From the NCBI RefSeq assembly GCF_003992055.1, contig NZ_RQVD01000013.1, forward strand, positions 1-57,712: a stretch of 57,712 bases of DNA. The letters run 5' to 3'. The position numbers and the translations under genes are program-made. The stretch's first letter is position 1; every line of letters begins with the position of its first letter. This stretch comes from Veillonella sp. CHU740. GTDB taxonomy: Bacteria; Bacillota; Negativicutes; Veillonellales; Veillonellaceae. Shown here piece after piece: positions 18,196-27,593 of the stretch. A model generated the notes under the pieces. That model was not told where the DNA came from, ran no database searches, and worked only from the letters and a program-made list of their open reading frames with translations.

Positions 18196-19032
18196 CTAAA
18201 ACAATGGTAACAAATCAGCCAATCCTTTCATGTTCCACTCTAACAATGTATCATGAATTTTCCACAAGAATGCATTTTCCCATGGATAATGGAGGCGAAT
18301 CCAGAAATTTTCAAATGGTGTATCATTGAAAAATACTGCTTCTCGTGGTAATTTATAGAGATCTTGCCCTGGCTCTACATTTCCAGCCTGTACCGTAAAG
18401 GCCATCCGGTATCCACTTTCTTGCGCCATTCTATCAATATCTTTATTTGCAAATCCTCCTGGATACGCAATATAGCGAACTTGATGACCGATACGATCCT
18501 CTAAAATCGCTTTGGAGCTAATTAGTTCATCTCTTGCATTATCTAATGACATATCTCGCAAGTCTTTATGATTTACCGTATGGCTTTGAATATCAATGCC
18601 ATTGGCTTGCATCTCTTTCAATTGAGGCAGATTCATAAATCTATTCTCGCCAATAGAACTAGTAATCATAAACAAAGTAGCCTTAAAATTATATTCTTTT
18701 AAAATGGGAAAGGCCTCGTTGTAATTATCTATGTATCCATCATCAAAGGTAATCAATACAGGTTTATCTGGCAGCTCTTTACCATTCGTTACATACTCAT
18801 ATAAATCATCTAATGTAATCGTATGGTATCCCTCATCATGAAGATATTGCATTTGCTTTTTAAATTCTTCCGGAGGGACTACCAAAGAATGCCTAATGCC
18901 AGAGTCGATACGATGATAATTTAACACAGGTACTCCTGTCGCCTTATAATCCAAAGAACGTTGATATTGTATACCGAGACACAATCCAATACATATAATA
19001 CTACCTAATATTATTATTAGTGTTTTTTTCAC
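18196..19032 (-). CDS. Membrane-anchored polysaccharide deacetylase (NodB domain)
   Basis: A 278-residue protein with an N-terminal uncleaved-looking signal anchor (TLIIILGSIICIGLCLGI), so it acts in the periplasm or on the envelope. The NodB fold shows metal ligand D98 in FDDGY with the catalytic base D97, and the metal-binding H151 and H155 in SHTVNH, plus VPVLNYHRI near the start. It should remove N-acetyl groups from a surface polysaccharide or peptidoglycan; the substrate cannot be told. It stands alone, convergent with prfC. Confidence 0.9.
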   Translation of the reverse strand: MKKTLIIILGSIICIGLCLGIQYQRSLDYKATGVPVLNYHRIDSGIRHSLVVPPEEFKKQMQYLHDEGYHTITLDDLYEYVTNGKELPDKPVLITFDDGYIDNYNEAFPILKEYNFKATLFMITSSIGENRFMNLPQLKEMQANGIDIQSHTVNHKDLRDMSLDNARDELISSKAILEDRIGHQVRYIAYPGGFANKDIDRMAQESGYRMAFTVQAGNVEPGQDLYKLPREAVFFNDTPFENFWIRLHYPWENAFLWKIHDTLLEWNMKGLADLLPLF

Positions 19033-19598
19033 AGTAACCTCGCATACTAGTACGTTTATAACTTTATATCCACATGGATCTTTCCAATACTCTTCAAAAA
19101 GTACACGTACTATAGTACCATAGTTCGTCTAATTTATCAGTGTTTTTTTCATAAATTGTTCAAGATATCTTTATTACCATGACACAAATAGTATTCTGCA
19201 TGCAAATTCTTACTTATCCTGTACATCTATATCAATACGATACCATGATACATATAGACAATATAGTGCCTATTTTCTAGTTCAACACATATGTAAATAA
19301 CTTCCAGTTATATCTATTTTGCATTATATTTATTACAAATTGTAATGCGCTTATATCTGTGTATACATCATGCACTGCTTCCTCATAACTATAAATGCTT
19401 TATTTTTCTACATTCTATAGAATTATCAATTGAGTTGTGCGCAATTTTATTGATGCCCTATTATGAGACACCTTATGTTATCACTACATTAATGGCTATA
19501 AACCCGAAAAATAACATATGACGAGTGACTCTTTTTCATGCTATGATAGAACTATAAGTTTATTCTAACAAGATTCTTATACCAAAGGGGGTTATACT
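19033..19598. other. Long AT-rich intergenic region with a 15-bp palindrome
   Basis: 566 bp between divergent genes. It holds ATTACAAATTGTAAT (19332-19346), a perfect 7-1-7 dyad of the spacing used by Fur/PerR/Zur-type regulators, and a possible gltS promoter: ATGACG (19518-19523), 18-bp spacer, TATGAT (19542-19547). No ORF of note. Confidence 0.4.
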
Positions 19599-20843
19599 AT
19601 GAAAGGTCTAATAGACTTGAGTTTAGTCAATGGAATCTGGACATTGAAACTGTCTATGATTCAAACGGTAGCCTTAGCTATTGTCACATTGTATTTAGGT
19701 GAATTTATTAAAAAACATTCCACCTTCTTGCAACGTGTCAGCATGCCTGCACCTGCTGTAGGTGGGTTACCATTTGCATTCTTATGTGCCTTTTTATCCT
19801 ATTATAAAGTTGTTAATATTGTCTTCGATGGTGCCTTGCAATCATTCTTGATGTTAGCTTTCTTTACTACTATCGGCCTTATGGCAAGTCTTAACGTCTT
19901 AAAAAAAGGCGGCGTTGCCATTATCTTCTTCTGGATTGTGTGTACGATTTGGATTGTCTTCCAAAATGGTGCCGGTATCATGATTGCCAAAGCTATGGGT
20001 ATTGAACCGATCTTCGGTATCATGGCAGGTTCTGTTTCCATGATGGGTGGCCTTGGCACAGCAGGCGCCTTCGGTCCTCACTTTGAAGAACTCACTGGTG
20101 TCCCTGGTGTAGCTTCTGCTGCGATTGCTGCCGCTACATTTGGTATGGTGGCCGGTACATTGCTAGGTGCTCCTGTAGGCGACCGCATCATCAAAATGCA
20201 CAATGTCCCTACTCCTGTAGATCATCCTGAATTATTAGAAGCTGATGGTATCGATATTAACGAATCCGACTCTGAAAGTAAATTATTTGACTTACAATCC
20301 TTAATGCATGTCATCGCTTTTGTAGGCATCTCTCTAGGTCTTGGTACATTAGTGAGCGCTGCTCTATCCTCTGTATTTGGCCCATTACCAGCCTATATTG
20401 GTGCTATGATTGTTGGTGCTTGCATTCGTAACTATGCTGATTTTACTGGTCATATTACTATTAATGGTGCCGCTCTTGATGCTGTATCAAATGTATCTTT
20501 GAGTATCTTTGTTACTATGGCTATAAATAGTTTAAAATTAGCACAATTAGTAGATCTAGCATTACCTTTAATGGCTATCTTAGCTGCACAAATGGTGTTG
20601 ATTACTATCTTTGCATATTTAATCTACTGGCTGTTCAAACGCAACTACGATTCTGTTATGTTAGGTGCTGGTGCTATTGGTTTCGGTCTTGGTGCTACAC
20701 CAAATGCGTTGGTGAACATGTTATCCTTAGCTTCTAAATATGGCCCATCTCCAAAAGCATGGCTAGTCGTATCTTTAGTAGGTGCGTTCCTTATCGACTT
20801 TACTAATGCATTCTTAATTACATTTATGGCGAAATTGATTTAA
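19599..20843 (+). CDS. gltS: Sodium/glutamate symporter GltS
   Basis: A 414-residue inner-membrane carrier of the ESS family that couples glutamate uptake to Na+. About ten to twelve hydrophobic helices are visible, with the two Gly-rich re-entrant loops typical of the family (AGSVSMMGGLGTAGAFGP near residue 150 and GAGAIGFGLGATPNALVNM near 370). AAAGGGGG precedes the ATG at 19599. Single gene, ending in a terminator shared with rsmA. Glutamate specificity is from family likeness only. Confidence 0.9.
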   Translation: MKGLIDLSLVNGIWTLKLSMIQTVALAIVTLYLGEFIKKHSTFLQRVSMPAPAVGGLPFAFLCAFLSYYKVVNIVFDGALQSFLMLAFFTTIGLMASLNVLKKGGVAIIFFWIVCTIWIVFQNGAGIMIAKAMGIEPIFGIMAGSVSMMGGLGTAGAFGPHFEELTGVPGVASAAIAAATFGMVAGTLLGAPVGDRIIKMHNVPTPVDHPELLEADGIDINESDSESKLFDLQSLMHVIAFVGISLGLGTLVSAALSSVFGPLPAYIGAMIVGACIRNYADFTGHITINGAALDAVSNVSLSIFVTMAINSLKLAQLVDLALPLMAILAAQMVLITIFAYLIYWLFKRNYDSVMLGAGAIGFGLGATPNALVNMLSLASKYGPSPKAWLVVSLVGAFLIDFTNAFLITFMAKLI

Positions 20844-20873
20844 TCAACTCGTACATATAAACTACTCTAAACG

Positions 20874-20911
20874 AAAAAGGATTCTACAACATCTGTTGTA
20901 GAATCCTTTTT
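20874..20911. terminator. Bidirectional terminator between gltS and rsmA
   Basis: Perfect 18-bp arms (20874-20891 and 20894-20911) with A5 and T5 at the ends, so it can end both converging transcripts. Confidence 0.88.
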
Positions 20912-20920
20912 CATATGTAC

Positions 20921-21784
20921 TTATTTATCTTCTTGGTCTAGTTCATACCACGCATTGCCAATGAGAGCAAATTCATCTAATGTAAATGTCTCTCCACGAC
21001 GAGATCCATCAATATTCGCTTTTGCTAAAATGGCTTCAATTTTCTCCTTACTGAGACCAGTCGTCTTCATCGTGTTGCTAAACGTTTTTCGTCGTTGTGC
21101 AAAGCCAGCTTTCACAGCACGGAAGAAGTAAGCCTCACTATGGACTTTCACAGGTGGCTCGCTACGCAATGGGCAGCAGATGACTGCACTTGTTACCTCA
21201 GGAGCTGGTAAAAATGCCTTCGGTGGCACATCTATGACAATATATGGATCTGTATAATATTGTACAGCCACAGATAAGGCGCCATACATTTTTGTACCTG
21301 GTTTGGCAATCATGCGCTCTGCTACTTCTTTTTGCACCATCACAACTAATCGTTCGATAGGCAATTTAGACTCTAGCAAGGACATAATGATTGGCGTTGT
21401 AATATAATATGGTAAATTCGCTACTACTTTGAATGGCTTATGGTCCATCAATTCAGGAATATTAACTTTCAATACGTCCCCATGAATAATGCGCACATTA
21501 TCGTATGCCTCTAGGGTTGTGTCTAAGACCTCTAACAAACGTCTATCTAGCTCTACAGAGGTAACGTTAGCCCCACTTTGGGCCAAGCCTTGAGTCAATG
21601 TTCCAATCCCCGGTCCTACCTCTAAGACAGCATCCCCTGCGTCAAGTTCTGCAGCCTGTACTATTTTGTCGACCACGGTGCGCTTAATCAAGAAATTCTG
21701 CCCTAATTTTTTACTCATTTGAATGCCAAATCGTTTGCATATATAATGCACAACCTCTGGACTTGCAATGACTGATTCTATCAT
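20921..21784 (-). CDS. rsmA: 16S rRNA dimethyladenosine transferase RsmA (KsgA)
   Basis: A 287-residue methyltransferase that dimethylates two adjacent adenines in the 3' hairpin of 16S rRNA during small-subunit assembly. The LGQNFL start, SAM-binding VLEVGPGIGTLTQ, VELD and the catalytic NLPYY are all visible. GGAG precedes the ATG at 21784. It follows rnmV with an 11-bp gap, the usual Firmicutes pairing of rRNA maturation genes. Confidence 0.97.
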   Translation of the reverse strand: MIESVIASPEVVHYICKRFGIQMSKKLGQNFLIKRTVVDKIVQAAELDAGDAVLEVGPGIGTLTQGLAQSGANVTSVELDRRLLEVLDTTLEAYDNVRIIHGDVLKVNIPELMDHKPFKVVANLPYYITTPIIMSLLESKLPIERLVVMVQKEVAERMIAKPGTKMYGALSVAVQYYTDPYIVIDVPPKAFLPAPEVTSAVICCPLRSEPPVKVHSEAYFFRAVKAGFAQRRKTFSNTMKTTGLSKEKIEAILAKANIDGSRRGETFTLDEFALIGNAWYELDQEDK

Positions 21785-21795
21785 GAATTCTCCTA

Positions 21796-22335
21796 CTATT
21801 TGTTTTCGTCTTCTGAAAGAGCTGCAAAGAAAGCCTCTCTACTAATGCCATAATGATTTAACCGATATAAAAATTGCTTCCCATTGCCATACCCTATACC
21901 AAGTTTAGCACCTATACGAGCCCTCATAGCAGCGCTACTCGAGCCTCCACTTAAATCATATTGGACTAAATCTTGCATCGTAAATAACTCTGATGATTCC
22001 ATAGATTCAATATGCAGTACCTCTAATGCCTTACGTATAGACTCAGGACTCGCTTGCTCAATTCCTATATCATCATTGGCATACGCTTCTTCTCGTGGCA
22101 CAAATGCATGCTGAGCCAAGGGAAAGCGCTTCGTTAAAAATCGACGAATCCGCTCACCTGCATAGTCAGGATCTGTCAAAATAATAATCCCTCGTTTTTC
22201 ATACGCATCTTTAATACGACTTAACACAGGCTTGCGTAAATTAAACCCCTCCGTGGCAATACACTCCACCTCTAAAGCTTGTTGCACCCGTTGAATATCC
22301 GATTTACCTTCTACCACCAAGACCTGTTTTAACAT
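21796..22335 (-). CDS. rnmV: Ribonuclease M5
   Basis: A 179-residue Toprim-domain nuclease that matures 5S rRNA. The Toprim residues are E9 in VVEGKSD and D55/D57 in TDPDYAG; KDAYEKRGIIIL lies between. The ATG at 22335 has AAGGAG about 9 bp upstream; the longer frame to 22410 has no site. It lies between the yabE-like gene and rsmA, as in Bacillus, but here the 109-bp tandem repeat separates it from the yabE-like gene. Confidence 0.95.
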   Translation of the reverse strand: MLKQVLVVEGKSDIQRVQQALEVECIATEGFNLRKPVLSRIKDAYEKRGIIILTDPDYAGERIRRFLTKRFPLAQHAFVPREEAYANDDIGIEQASPESIRKALEVLHIESMESSELFTMQDLVQYDLSGGSSSAAMRARIGAKLGIGYGNGKQFLYRLNHYGISREAFFAALSEDENK

Positions 22336-22498
22336 AAGACCGAGCTCCTTCACACCTTCGTATTTTATTATTATACCATACATAGGATATATACGCATAA
22401 TACACCACATTGCTATTCACAACAAGCAAATAATATCATCCCGAGGAATGCCGTTACAAGTAGTAGCCTTATGGCGATTTTATTTAGAAGTAAAAGTA

Positions 22499-22568
22499 AA
22501 AGCCCGTAACATACTCCTGAACAAACCTACCGTAGGATCAGTTTGAGAAGGAGTATGTTACGGGCTTT
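22499..22568 (-). repeat. Perfect 20-bp-arm inverted repeat (hairpin)
   Basis: Arms 22499-22518 and 22549-22568 (AAAGCCCGTAACATACTCCT and its complement). The loop itself has smaller stems (CCTAC/GTAGG, AAAC/GTTT). Read on the minus strand it ends in a T-rich stretch, so it can terminate the yabE-like transcript. Confidence 0.85.
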
Positions 22569-22733
22569 ACCACCTTTTAGCACTATATAAACGCCATAGA
22601 TTACATAGTGAAACAAGTAACGACCCTGAACAAACATACCGCAGGATCAGTTTGAGAAGGAGTGTGTTACGGGCTTTACCACCTTTTGGAACTATATAAA
22701 TACCATAGATTGCATAGTGGAACAAGTAACGAC
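22516..22733. repeat. Two tandem 109-bp direct repeats
   Basis: Copies 22516-22624 and 22625-22733 differ at only 9 of 109 positions. The array abuts the stop codon of the 3D-domain gene and fills most of the gap to rnmV. Only the first copy has the partner arm for the long hairpin. Neither copy encodes an obvious protein. Confidence 0.9.
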
Positions 22734-23381
22734 CTAAAGAACATATACCTCAACGGTACGTCTTCCAAATTGTATAGCTTCTCCGTAATCTTCCATGACA
22801 ACATCGATTCGTGACCCTACAATATCACCGCCTGTATCGGCAGCCAAGGCCTCTCCATATCCAGGAATGTATAACTTTGTTCCCAATGGAATCACATTAG
22901 GATCTACAGCCACTACACCGTGTTTTGCCTGTATACCAGAAGCCGTGATACCATCTCCCCCACCATCAGTCGGAAGATATGCAGTTGCTTCCATTGTTAA
23001 CACTTGCTTGACCTGTCCATGAGATTTAGCCATTTCCATACTACTCACACCTGTACGGATAATTGTAGGTTTCATAGGGGTAATAATAGTTCGTCCTATT
23101 TCATGTACATGTACAGGTTTTCCATTTTCATAGGTGACTTCTTCATTCACCTCTTCAACCCCTTCTGAACCCGTTTGTGCTAATTCTTGGGTTCCTTCTG
23201 GTAATGTATCCACTTGTTCATATTGTACTGCGACCGGTATTTTTGCTTGCCGTGTTTCTATTTGTTTATGTTCCCATCCCATTGAACTCCACATATATCC
23301 AGCGACTGTGAATACCACTAAAAGCAAAGCACCTGCTATAAAAAACTTGGTTCTCTTATTCTGTATCAAAGTCTGTATCAT
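22734..23381 (-). CDS. 3D-domain cell-wall protein (YabE-like, without G5/DUF348)
   Basis: A 215-residue protein with an N-terminal membrane anchor (FFIAGALLLVVFTVAGYMW) and a C-terminal 3D domain, a double-psi barrel related to MltA and Rpf-type lytic enzymes. The three aspartates that name the domain are D160 (VDP), D182 (ADTGG) and D193 (RIDV). It probably acts in the periplasm on peptidoglycan. The usual DUF348 and G5 repeats of YabE are absent, replaced by a short acidic linker. Its position before rnmV and rsmA matches yabE. Promoter: TTGACG (23426-23431), 18-bp spacer, TAGAAT (23402-23407), giving a very short leader. Confidence 0.88.
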   Translation of the reverse strand: MIQTLIQNKRTKFFIAGALLLVVFTVAGYMWSSMGWEHKQIETRQAKIPVAVQYEQVDTLPEGTQELAQTGSEGVEEVNEEVTYENGKPVHVHEIGRTIITPMKPTIIRTGVSSMEMAKSHGQVKQVLTMEATAYLPTDGGGDGITASGIQAKHGVVAVDPNVIPLGTKLYIPGYGEALAADTGGDIVGSRIDVVMEDYGEAIQFGRRTVEVYVL

Positions 23382-23401
23382 TGATTACCTCCATGGGTGG
23401 C

Positions 23402-23431
23402 ATTCTACCATAGGTGGATATTTTACGTCAA
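23402..23431 (-). promoter_or_regulatory. Promoter of the 3D-domain gene
   Basis: -35 TTGACG (23426-23431), 18-bp spacer, -10 TAGAAT (23402-23407). Confidence 0.6.
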
Positions 23432-23627
23432 ACTAACACCAGAAAACCGCTTAATAAAGCCTTTTTAAATAAAACTCCATTTTCCTTCTATCAATTATAT
23501 CTCTATTTTGTCTTTTCTATGAAGACACTTCTATTTGAATTTAAGCTTTATAAATTATACTCAAGCATTATCAATTACATATCTTACTAGTATATACACT
23601 TCTATAATAATCCATAGATTGATTTAC

Positions 23628-23666
23628 TTATGCACAGCTCATCCCCTGTGTATAACTATATCCACA
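23628..23666. promoter_or_regulatory. Cluster of three DnaA-box-like 9-mers
   Basis: TTATGCACA (23628-23636, +) and TTATACACA (23647-23655, -) match TTATNCACA exactly; ATATCCACA (23658-23666, +) differs by one base. They lie within 39 bp in the 497-bp AT-rich gap between ppk and the 3D-domain gene. No dnaA or dnaN is nearby, so this is not the standard origin. Confidence 0.5.
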
Positions 23667-23811
23667 GATATATTAAGTGTATCAATCTTTCTGTCATGGA
23701 TTTCTATGTCACTCTCTATTTCTTTCATTTTTTTGATAATGCATAATTGATATGATACGCATTTTAAGAATAGGTATTTCTTAAAACTCATAGCATGTCT
23801 TTTCTAACTTT

Positions 23812-23857
23812 ATAAAAAATAGTCGCAAAATACACGAATTGTGTTATTTGCGACTAT
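23812..23857 (-). terminator. Terminator after ppk
   Basis: Hairpin with 17-nt arms (ATAGTCGCAAAATACAC at 23819-23835 and its near-complement at 23841-23857), followed on the minus strand by T6. Confidence 0.85.
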
Positions 23858-23878
23858 ATATCTATGGATTAGCACTAT

Positions 23879-25978
23879 TTATAACTCTAAAATAGGCTCC
23901 CATGTATTCATTTTTTCGATTAATATTTCCCTATCATTTTTACATTGTTTCATAAAGAATGTCTGTGCCGAGACTTTATGATCCTTTTCTATTACCTTTC
24001 TATAGGAACCATCAGCACGCATACTATGAGCTTTTTGATTGTCCTCTAAGTACAATTGCAGAATATGCTTCAATGTTTCTTGCAACGCCTTATCCTCTAC
24101 AGGAACCATCAGTTCTACACGGTCATTCAAGTTTCTAGGCATCCAATCAGCACTAGAAATATAGTATGGACTTTCACTATGGTTTTTAAAATATAAAATC
24201 CGATGATGTTCCAAGAATCGTCCTACAATAGATCGCACTGTAATATGATCACTAACTCCTTCAATTCCAGGACGGAGTGTGCAGATACCACGTACTATAA
24301 GGTCGATTTTAACGCCTTTACAAGAGGCTTCATAGAGTTTGGCAATGATATCCTTATCTAATAAAGAGTTCATCTTCGCTACAATATGCCCCTCTTTACC
24401 CGCTGCTACTGCTTGAATCTCCCCATCTATCAGATTCATCAAAGCAGTACGCAAAGTCAATGGCGCTACAATCAATCGTTGCCATTCTTGCGCTTCTGCA
24501 TAGCCAGATATAGTATTAAAGAATAGAGAGCTATCATCGGCATAAGAGTCTCTGCAAGTCAATAATCCACAATCGGTATAGAATCGTGCCGTCTTGCCAT
24601 TGTAATTACCGGTCGCAAAATGCATATATCTTCGAAGGACTTCTCCTTCTTTTCGAACAACCATCGTAATCTTAGAGTGCGTTTTTAACCCACGCAATCC
24701 ATAAATTACATGACAACCAGCCTTTTCTAACCGTCGTGCCATGAGAATGTTGTTCTCTTCATCAAAGCGTGCTTTTACTTCCATCAATACTGTCACTTGC
24801 TTACCTAATTCTGCAGCTTTTACCAAGGAAGCAACAATAGGGGAATCACCACTGACACGATACAAAGTTTGTTTAATTGCTAGGACATCCGGATCTATTG
24901 CCGCCCGAGCAATAAATTCTTCTACAATAGAAAAAGAATCAAATGGATGATGCAACAACCTATCTTTCTCTCGGATATAAGCAAAAATACTATGGGGATC
25001 TTTTTCCTTTACACAGTCTAACTCTTTTGGCTCAAATGGAGTATATCGTAAATGGTCATACCCTGCTATATTACAAAATTCATTAAATGATGACACATCT
25101 AATATACCTTCTGCAATATACACCGCTTCTTTTTTTGCCTGTAAGCCTTGTAAAACAAACTCCAATAATTCTGGACTGTAATTTTGACATACTTCTACAC
25201 GGACCACTTCCCCTCTTCGACGACGGCGAAGTGATTTTTCAATTTCTCGTAATAAGTCTGTTGCTTCTTCTTCAATATCTAAATCTGCATCACGAGTCAC
25301 TCGGAATGTGGTAAATGAGTCAATATGATGACCTACAAAGAAATCTTCGCAATAATAATTGATGACATCTTCGAGCATTACAAAATGACGGTGTACATCA
25401 TTAGGGACTTCAATGATCCGATTTAGCACAGATGGAATCGGTAAGATTGCCATCTTTTCTTGTTTCACATCATGGATAGGATGAATTTTTACCACGGAAT
25501 TCAGTGTCTTATTCACCAAAAACGGAAATGGATGACTCGCATCTACTGCCAAAGGGGTTACGACAGGAAAGATATGACTACGAAAATATTGATATAACCA
25601 ACGTAACTCACTTTCTTTCAAGTCTTTTACTTTGACAAAGTGTAAACCTTCTTTTTGTAATCGTTTCAAAATGTCATGAAAATACGTATACTGCAGTGAT
25701 ACTAGCTTTTTCGTGGCTTCACTGATTGCCTTTAACTGTGCTTTTGCATCCATATGAGCCGCATCATATTTAACGACACCACTCTGCTCTTGATGTCGCA
25801 ATCCAGATACTCGAATCATAAAAAATTCATCTAAATTAGAGCTTCCTATTGTTAAGAATCGTAACTTTTCCAACAGTGGATTACTTCTGTCGATTGCTTC
25901 TTGTAATACACGTTGGTTGAACTTAAGCCATGATAATTCGCGATTAAAATAATACTTCGGATTATGAAAGTCTTTCAT
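23879..25978 (-). CDS. ppk: Polyphosphate kinase 1
   Basis: A 699-residue enzyme that reversibly polymerises ATP gamma-phosphate into polyphosphate. The N-terminal YFNRELSWLKFNQRVL, the phospholipase-D-like domain with the autophosphorylated H434 in LKTHSKITMV, and the second-domain HHRILYFKNH are all present. The length is normal. The ppx gene ends 10 bp upstream, so synthesis and breakdown of polyphosphate are coexpressed. Confidence 0.97.
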   Translation of the reverse strand: MKDFHNPKYYFNRELSWLKFNQRVLQEAIDRSNPLLEKLRFLTIGSSNLDEFFMIRVSGLRHQEQSGVVKYDAAHMDAKAQLKAISEATKKLVSLQYTYFHDILKRLQKEGLHFVKVKDLKESELRWLYQYFRSHIFPVVTPLAVDASHPFPFLVNKTLNSVVKIHPIHDVKQEKMAILPIPSVLNRIIEVPNDVHRHFVMLEDVINYYCEDFFVGHHIDSFTTFRVTRDADLDIEEEATDLLREIEKSLRRRRRGEVVRVEVCQNYSPELLEFVLQGLQAKKEAVYIAEGILDVSSFNEFCNIAGYDHLRYTPFEPKELDCVKEKDPHSIFAYIREKDRLLHHPFDSFSIVEEFIARAAIDPDVLAIKQTLYRVSGDSPIVASLVKAAELGKQVTVLMEVKARFDEENNILMARRLEKAGCHVIYGLRGLKTHSKITMVVRKEGEVLRRYMHFATGNYNGKTARFYTDCGLLTCRDSYADDSSLFFNTISGYAEAQEWQRLIVAPLTLRTALMNLIDGEIQAVAAGKEGHIVAKMNSLLDKDIIAKLYEASCKGVKIDLIVRGICTLRPGIEGVSDHITVRSIVGRFLEHHRILYFKNHSESPYYISSADWMPRNLNDRVELMVPVEDKALQETLKHILQLYLEDNQKAHSMRADGSYRKVIEKDHKVSAQTFFMKQCKNDREILIEKMNTWEPILEL

Positions 25979-25988
25979 AGTATCACTC

Positions 25989-27524
25989 CTAACCCAATTT
26001 CCAATGTACCACTAATTCTCTTCTAAACTCTTTCTTGCATTGTTTCTTTAACTTTTCAATGGCCAAGTCCATCATGGAAACATGACTTAGCGCTTGTACT
26101 TCTACATACACATCGATACGTTTCTCTCCAATGTGGCTTTGAATAGACCGAATCGTCCGTTCATGGCTTTCATCAAAAGCTTCCGCTAAGGCTAAGGGAA
26201 AGGATAATTTATTGATGATATCTCTGTCCCCATCTTTCAATATGGAAAGGTACGGTGACTGTTTTAAAAATTTGCTATTAACCCCATGAGAAAAGGCTGC
26301 CACAAACGCACTGATTAACTGCTCTCGATGCGATAGTCCATAAATATTACTATTAATAATCATATACGCACTATGCCTTGCATGACTATAATAATTGATT
26401 TGCTTCCCTAAGTCATGTAATAAAGCCGCCACTTTCAGTACTATTTTTAAGCGGTCCCCCTTTGGCATGATTGATTTCCACTGTTTCCGAAGATTATCTG
26501 CTAGGCCTGAAATATACTGAGCATGTTCCACATCATGAGGTGTAAATGCACGTAATATATTTAATGTGGAATGGGTGACAATATCATCTATCATACCTTG
26601 ATTTTTCAAATAATGTTGACCATAGTACTGAAAGAATAATCCTTCCCGCAATCCACAACCACTCACAATCATAGCAGAAGCTTTCGTAAATTCCATTAGC
26701 TCTACAATAATCGCCATTCCTGCCACAATGATATCTGCTCGCTCTGAGGATAGACCAGAAATCTTTTTCCGTTCACCTCGAGGTGTCTCTTTAATCTTAG
26801 TAAATAACTCTCCAATGGAAGCCTTCTTGACTTTGTAATTGTGCAATCGAGGGATAGGATAGTTTTTCTCTCGTTGGTCCATTTTAGCAATATTACGAGC
26901 GGTTCCGCCAATCCCAATAAGAGGTAACTTTGCATTTCTCAGCCAGCTTTCACGATGCAATACATGTTGTATTTGCGATATCATGGAATGATACTCTTCG
27001 GGTGTAAATTCCTGACCTGATTGAAATTGCCCCGTCATCACCAAGGCCCCCATCGGTAAGCTAATAGATTTTTTTAATTCTCGGTTTTGAATTAAGCTAA
27101 TTTCTATACTGGCTCCCCCAAGATCAAAGACAATAAAGTCATCTAAGCCTATGGTGTTCACAACCCCTAAGTATCCTAAATAGGCCTCTTCTTCTCCACT
27201 AATGGCTCGTAAAGAAATGCCCGTTTCCGCATAAACACGATGGATAAATTCATCTCCATTGTTAGCTAATCGTACAGCTGCTGTAGCAATACCATACACT
27301 TCTGTCACTTCCATAGCCTTCGCCATATGCGATAGAGCCTTCATCGTTTTGATAGCCCTATCCATAGCCGGCTTTGTCAGCATTTGGTGGCTCCACATCC
27401 CTTCGCTGAGTCGAATGGATTCTTTCTGTTGATATACCAAGCGATAACTGCCAGACTCTGTAATTTCTGAAATAACAAACCGTACTGAGTTTGATCCTAA
27501 ATCTATTAATGCTACTCGTTTCAT
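25989..27524 (-). CDS. ppx: Ppx/GppA phosphatase with C-terminal HD domain
   Basis: A 511-residue exopolyphosphatase or pppGpp phosphatase. Residues 1-~300 form the actin-like Ppx/GppA fold: MKRVALIDLGSNSVRFVI, FDLGGASIEIS and IGIGGTARNIA are the phosphate-binding loops. The C-terminal ~200 residues carry an HD module (LLHDLGKQI, then HARHSAYMI). The ATG at 27524 is chosen because GGAG precedes it and MKRVALIDLG is where the family begins. Coupling to ppk favours polyphosphate as substrate over pppGpp, but activity on both is possible. Confidence 0.92.
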   Translation of the reverse strand: MKRVALIDLGSNSVRFVISEITESGSYRLVYQQKESIRLSEGMWSHQMLTKPAMDRAIKTMKALSHMAKAMEVTEVYGIATAAVRLANNGDEFIHRVYAETGISLRAISGEEEAYLGYLGVVNTIGLDDFIVFDLGGASIEISLIQNRELKKSISLPMGALVMTGQFQSGQEFTPEEYHSMISQIQHVLHRESWLRNAKLPLIGIGGTARNIAKMDQREKNYPIPRLHNYKVKKASIGELFTKIKETPRGERKKISGLSSERADIIVAGMAIIVELMEFTKASAMIVSGCGLREGLFFQYYGQHYLKNQGMIDDIVTHSTLNILRAFTPHDVEHAQYISGLADNLRKQWKSIMPKGDRLKIVLKVAALLHDLGKQINYYSHARHSAYMIINSNIYGLSHREQLISAFVAAFSHGVNSKFLKQSPYLSILKDGDRDIINKLSFPLALAEAFDESHERTIRSIQSHIGEKRIDVYVEVQALSHVSMMDLAIEKLKKQCKKEFRRELVVHWKLG

Positions 27525-27541
27525 AGGTCTCCTGTGTGCAC

Positions 27542-27584
27542 AGAAAGGCACTTTCCGTATATGCTACTGTGAAAGTGCCTTTCT
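27542..27584 (-). terminator. Hairpin between tatD and ppx
   Basis: 13-bp arms AGAAAGGCACTTT/AAAGTGCCTTTCT (27542-27554 and 27572-27584) just after tatD. There is no T-run, so it may act as a processing or attenuating hairpin. Confidence 0.5.
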
Positions 27585-27593
27585 CATTCTATA

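Noticed and set aside
23382-23878. Chromosomal replication origin at the DnaA-box-like cluster
   Set aside because: No dnaA, dnaN or long box array is nearby; only three sites are present.
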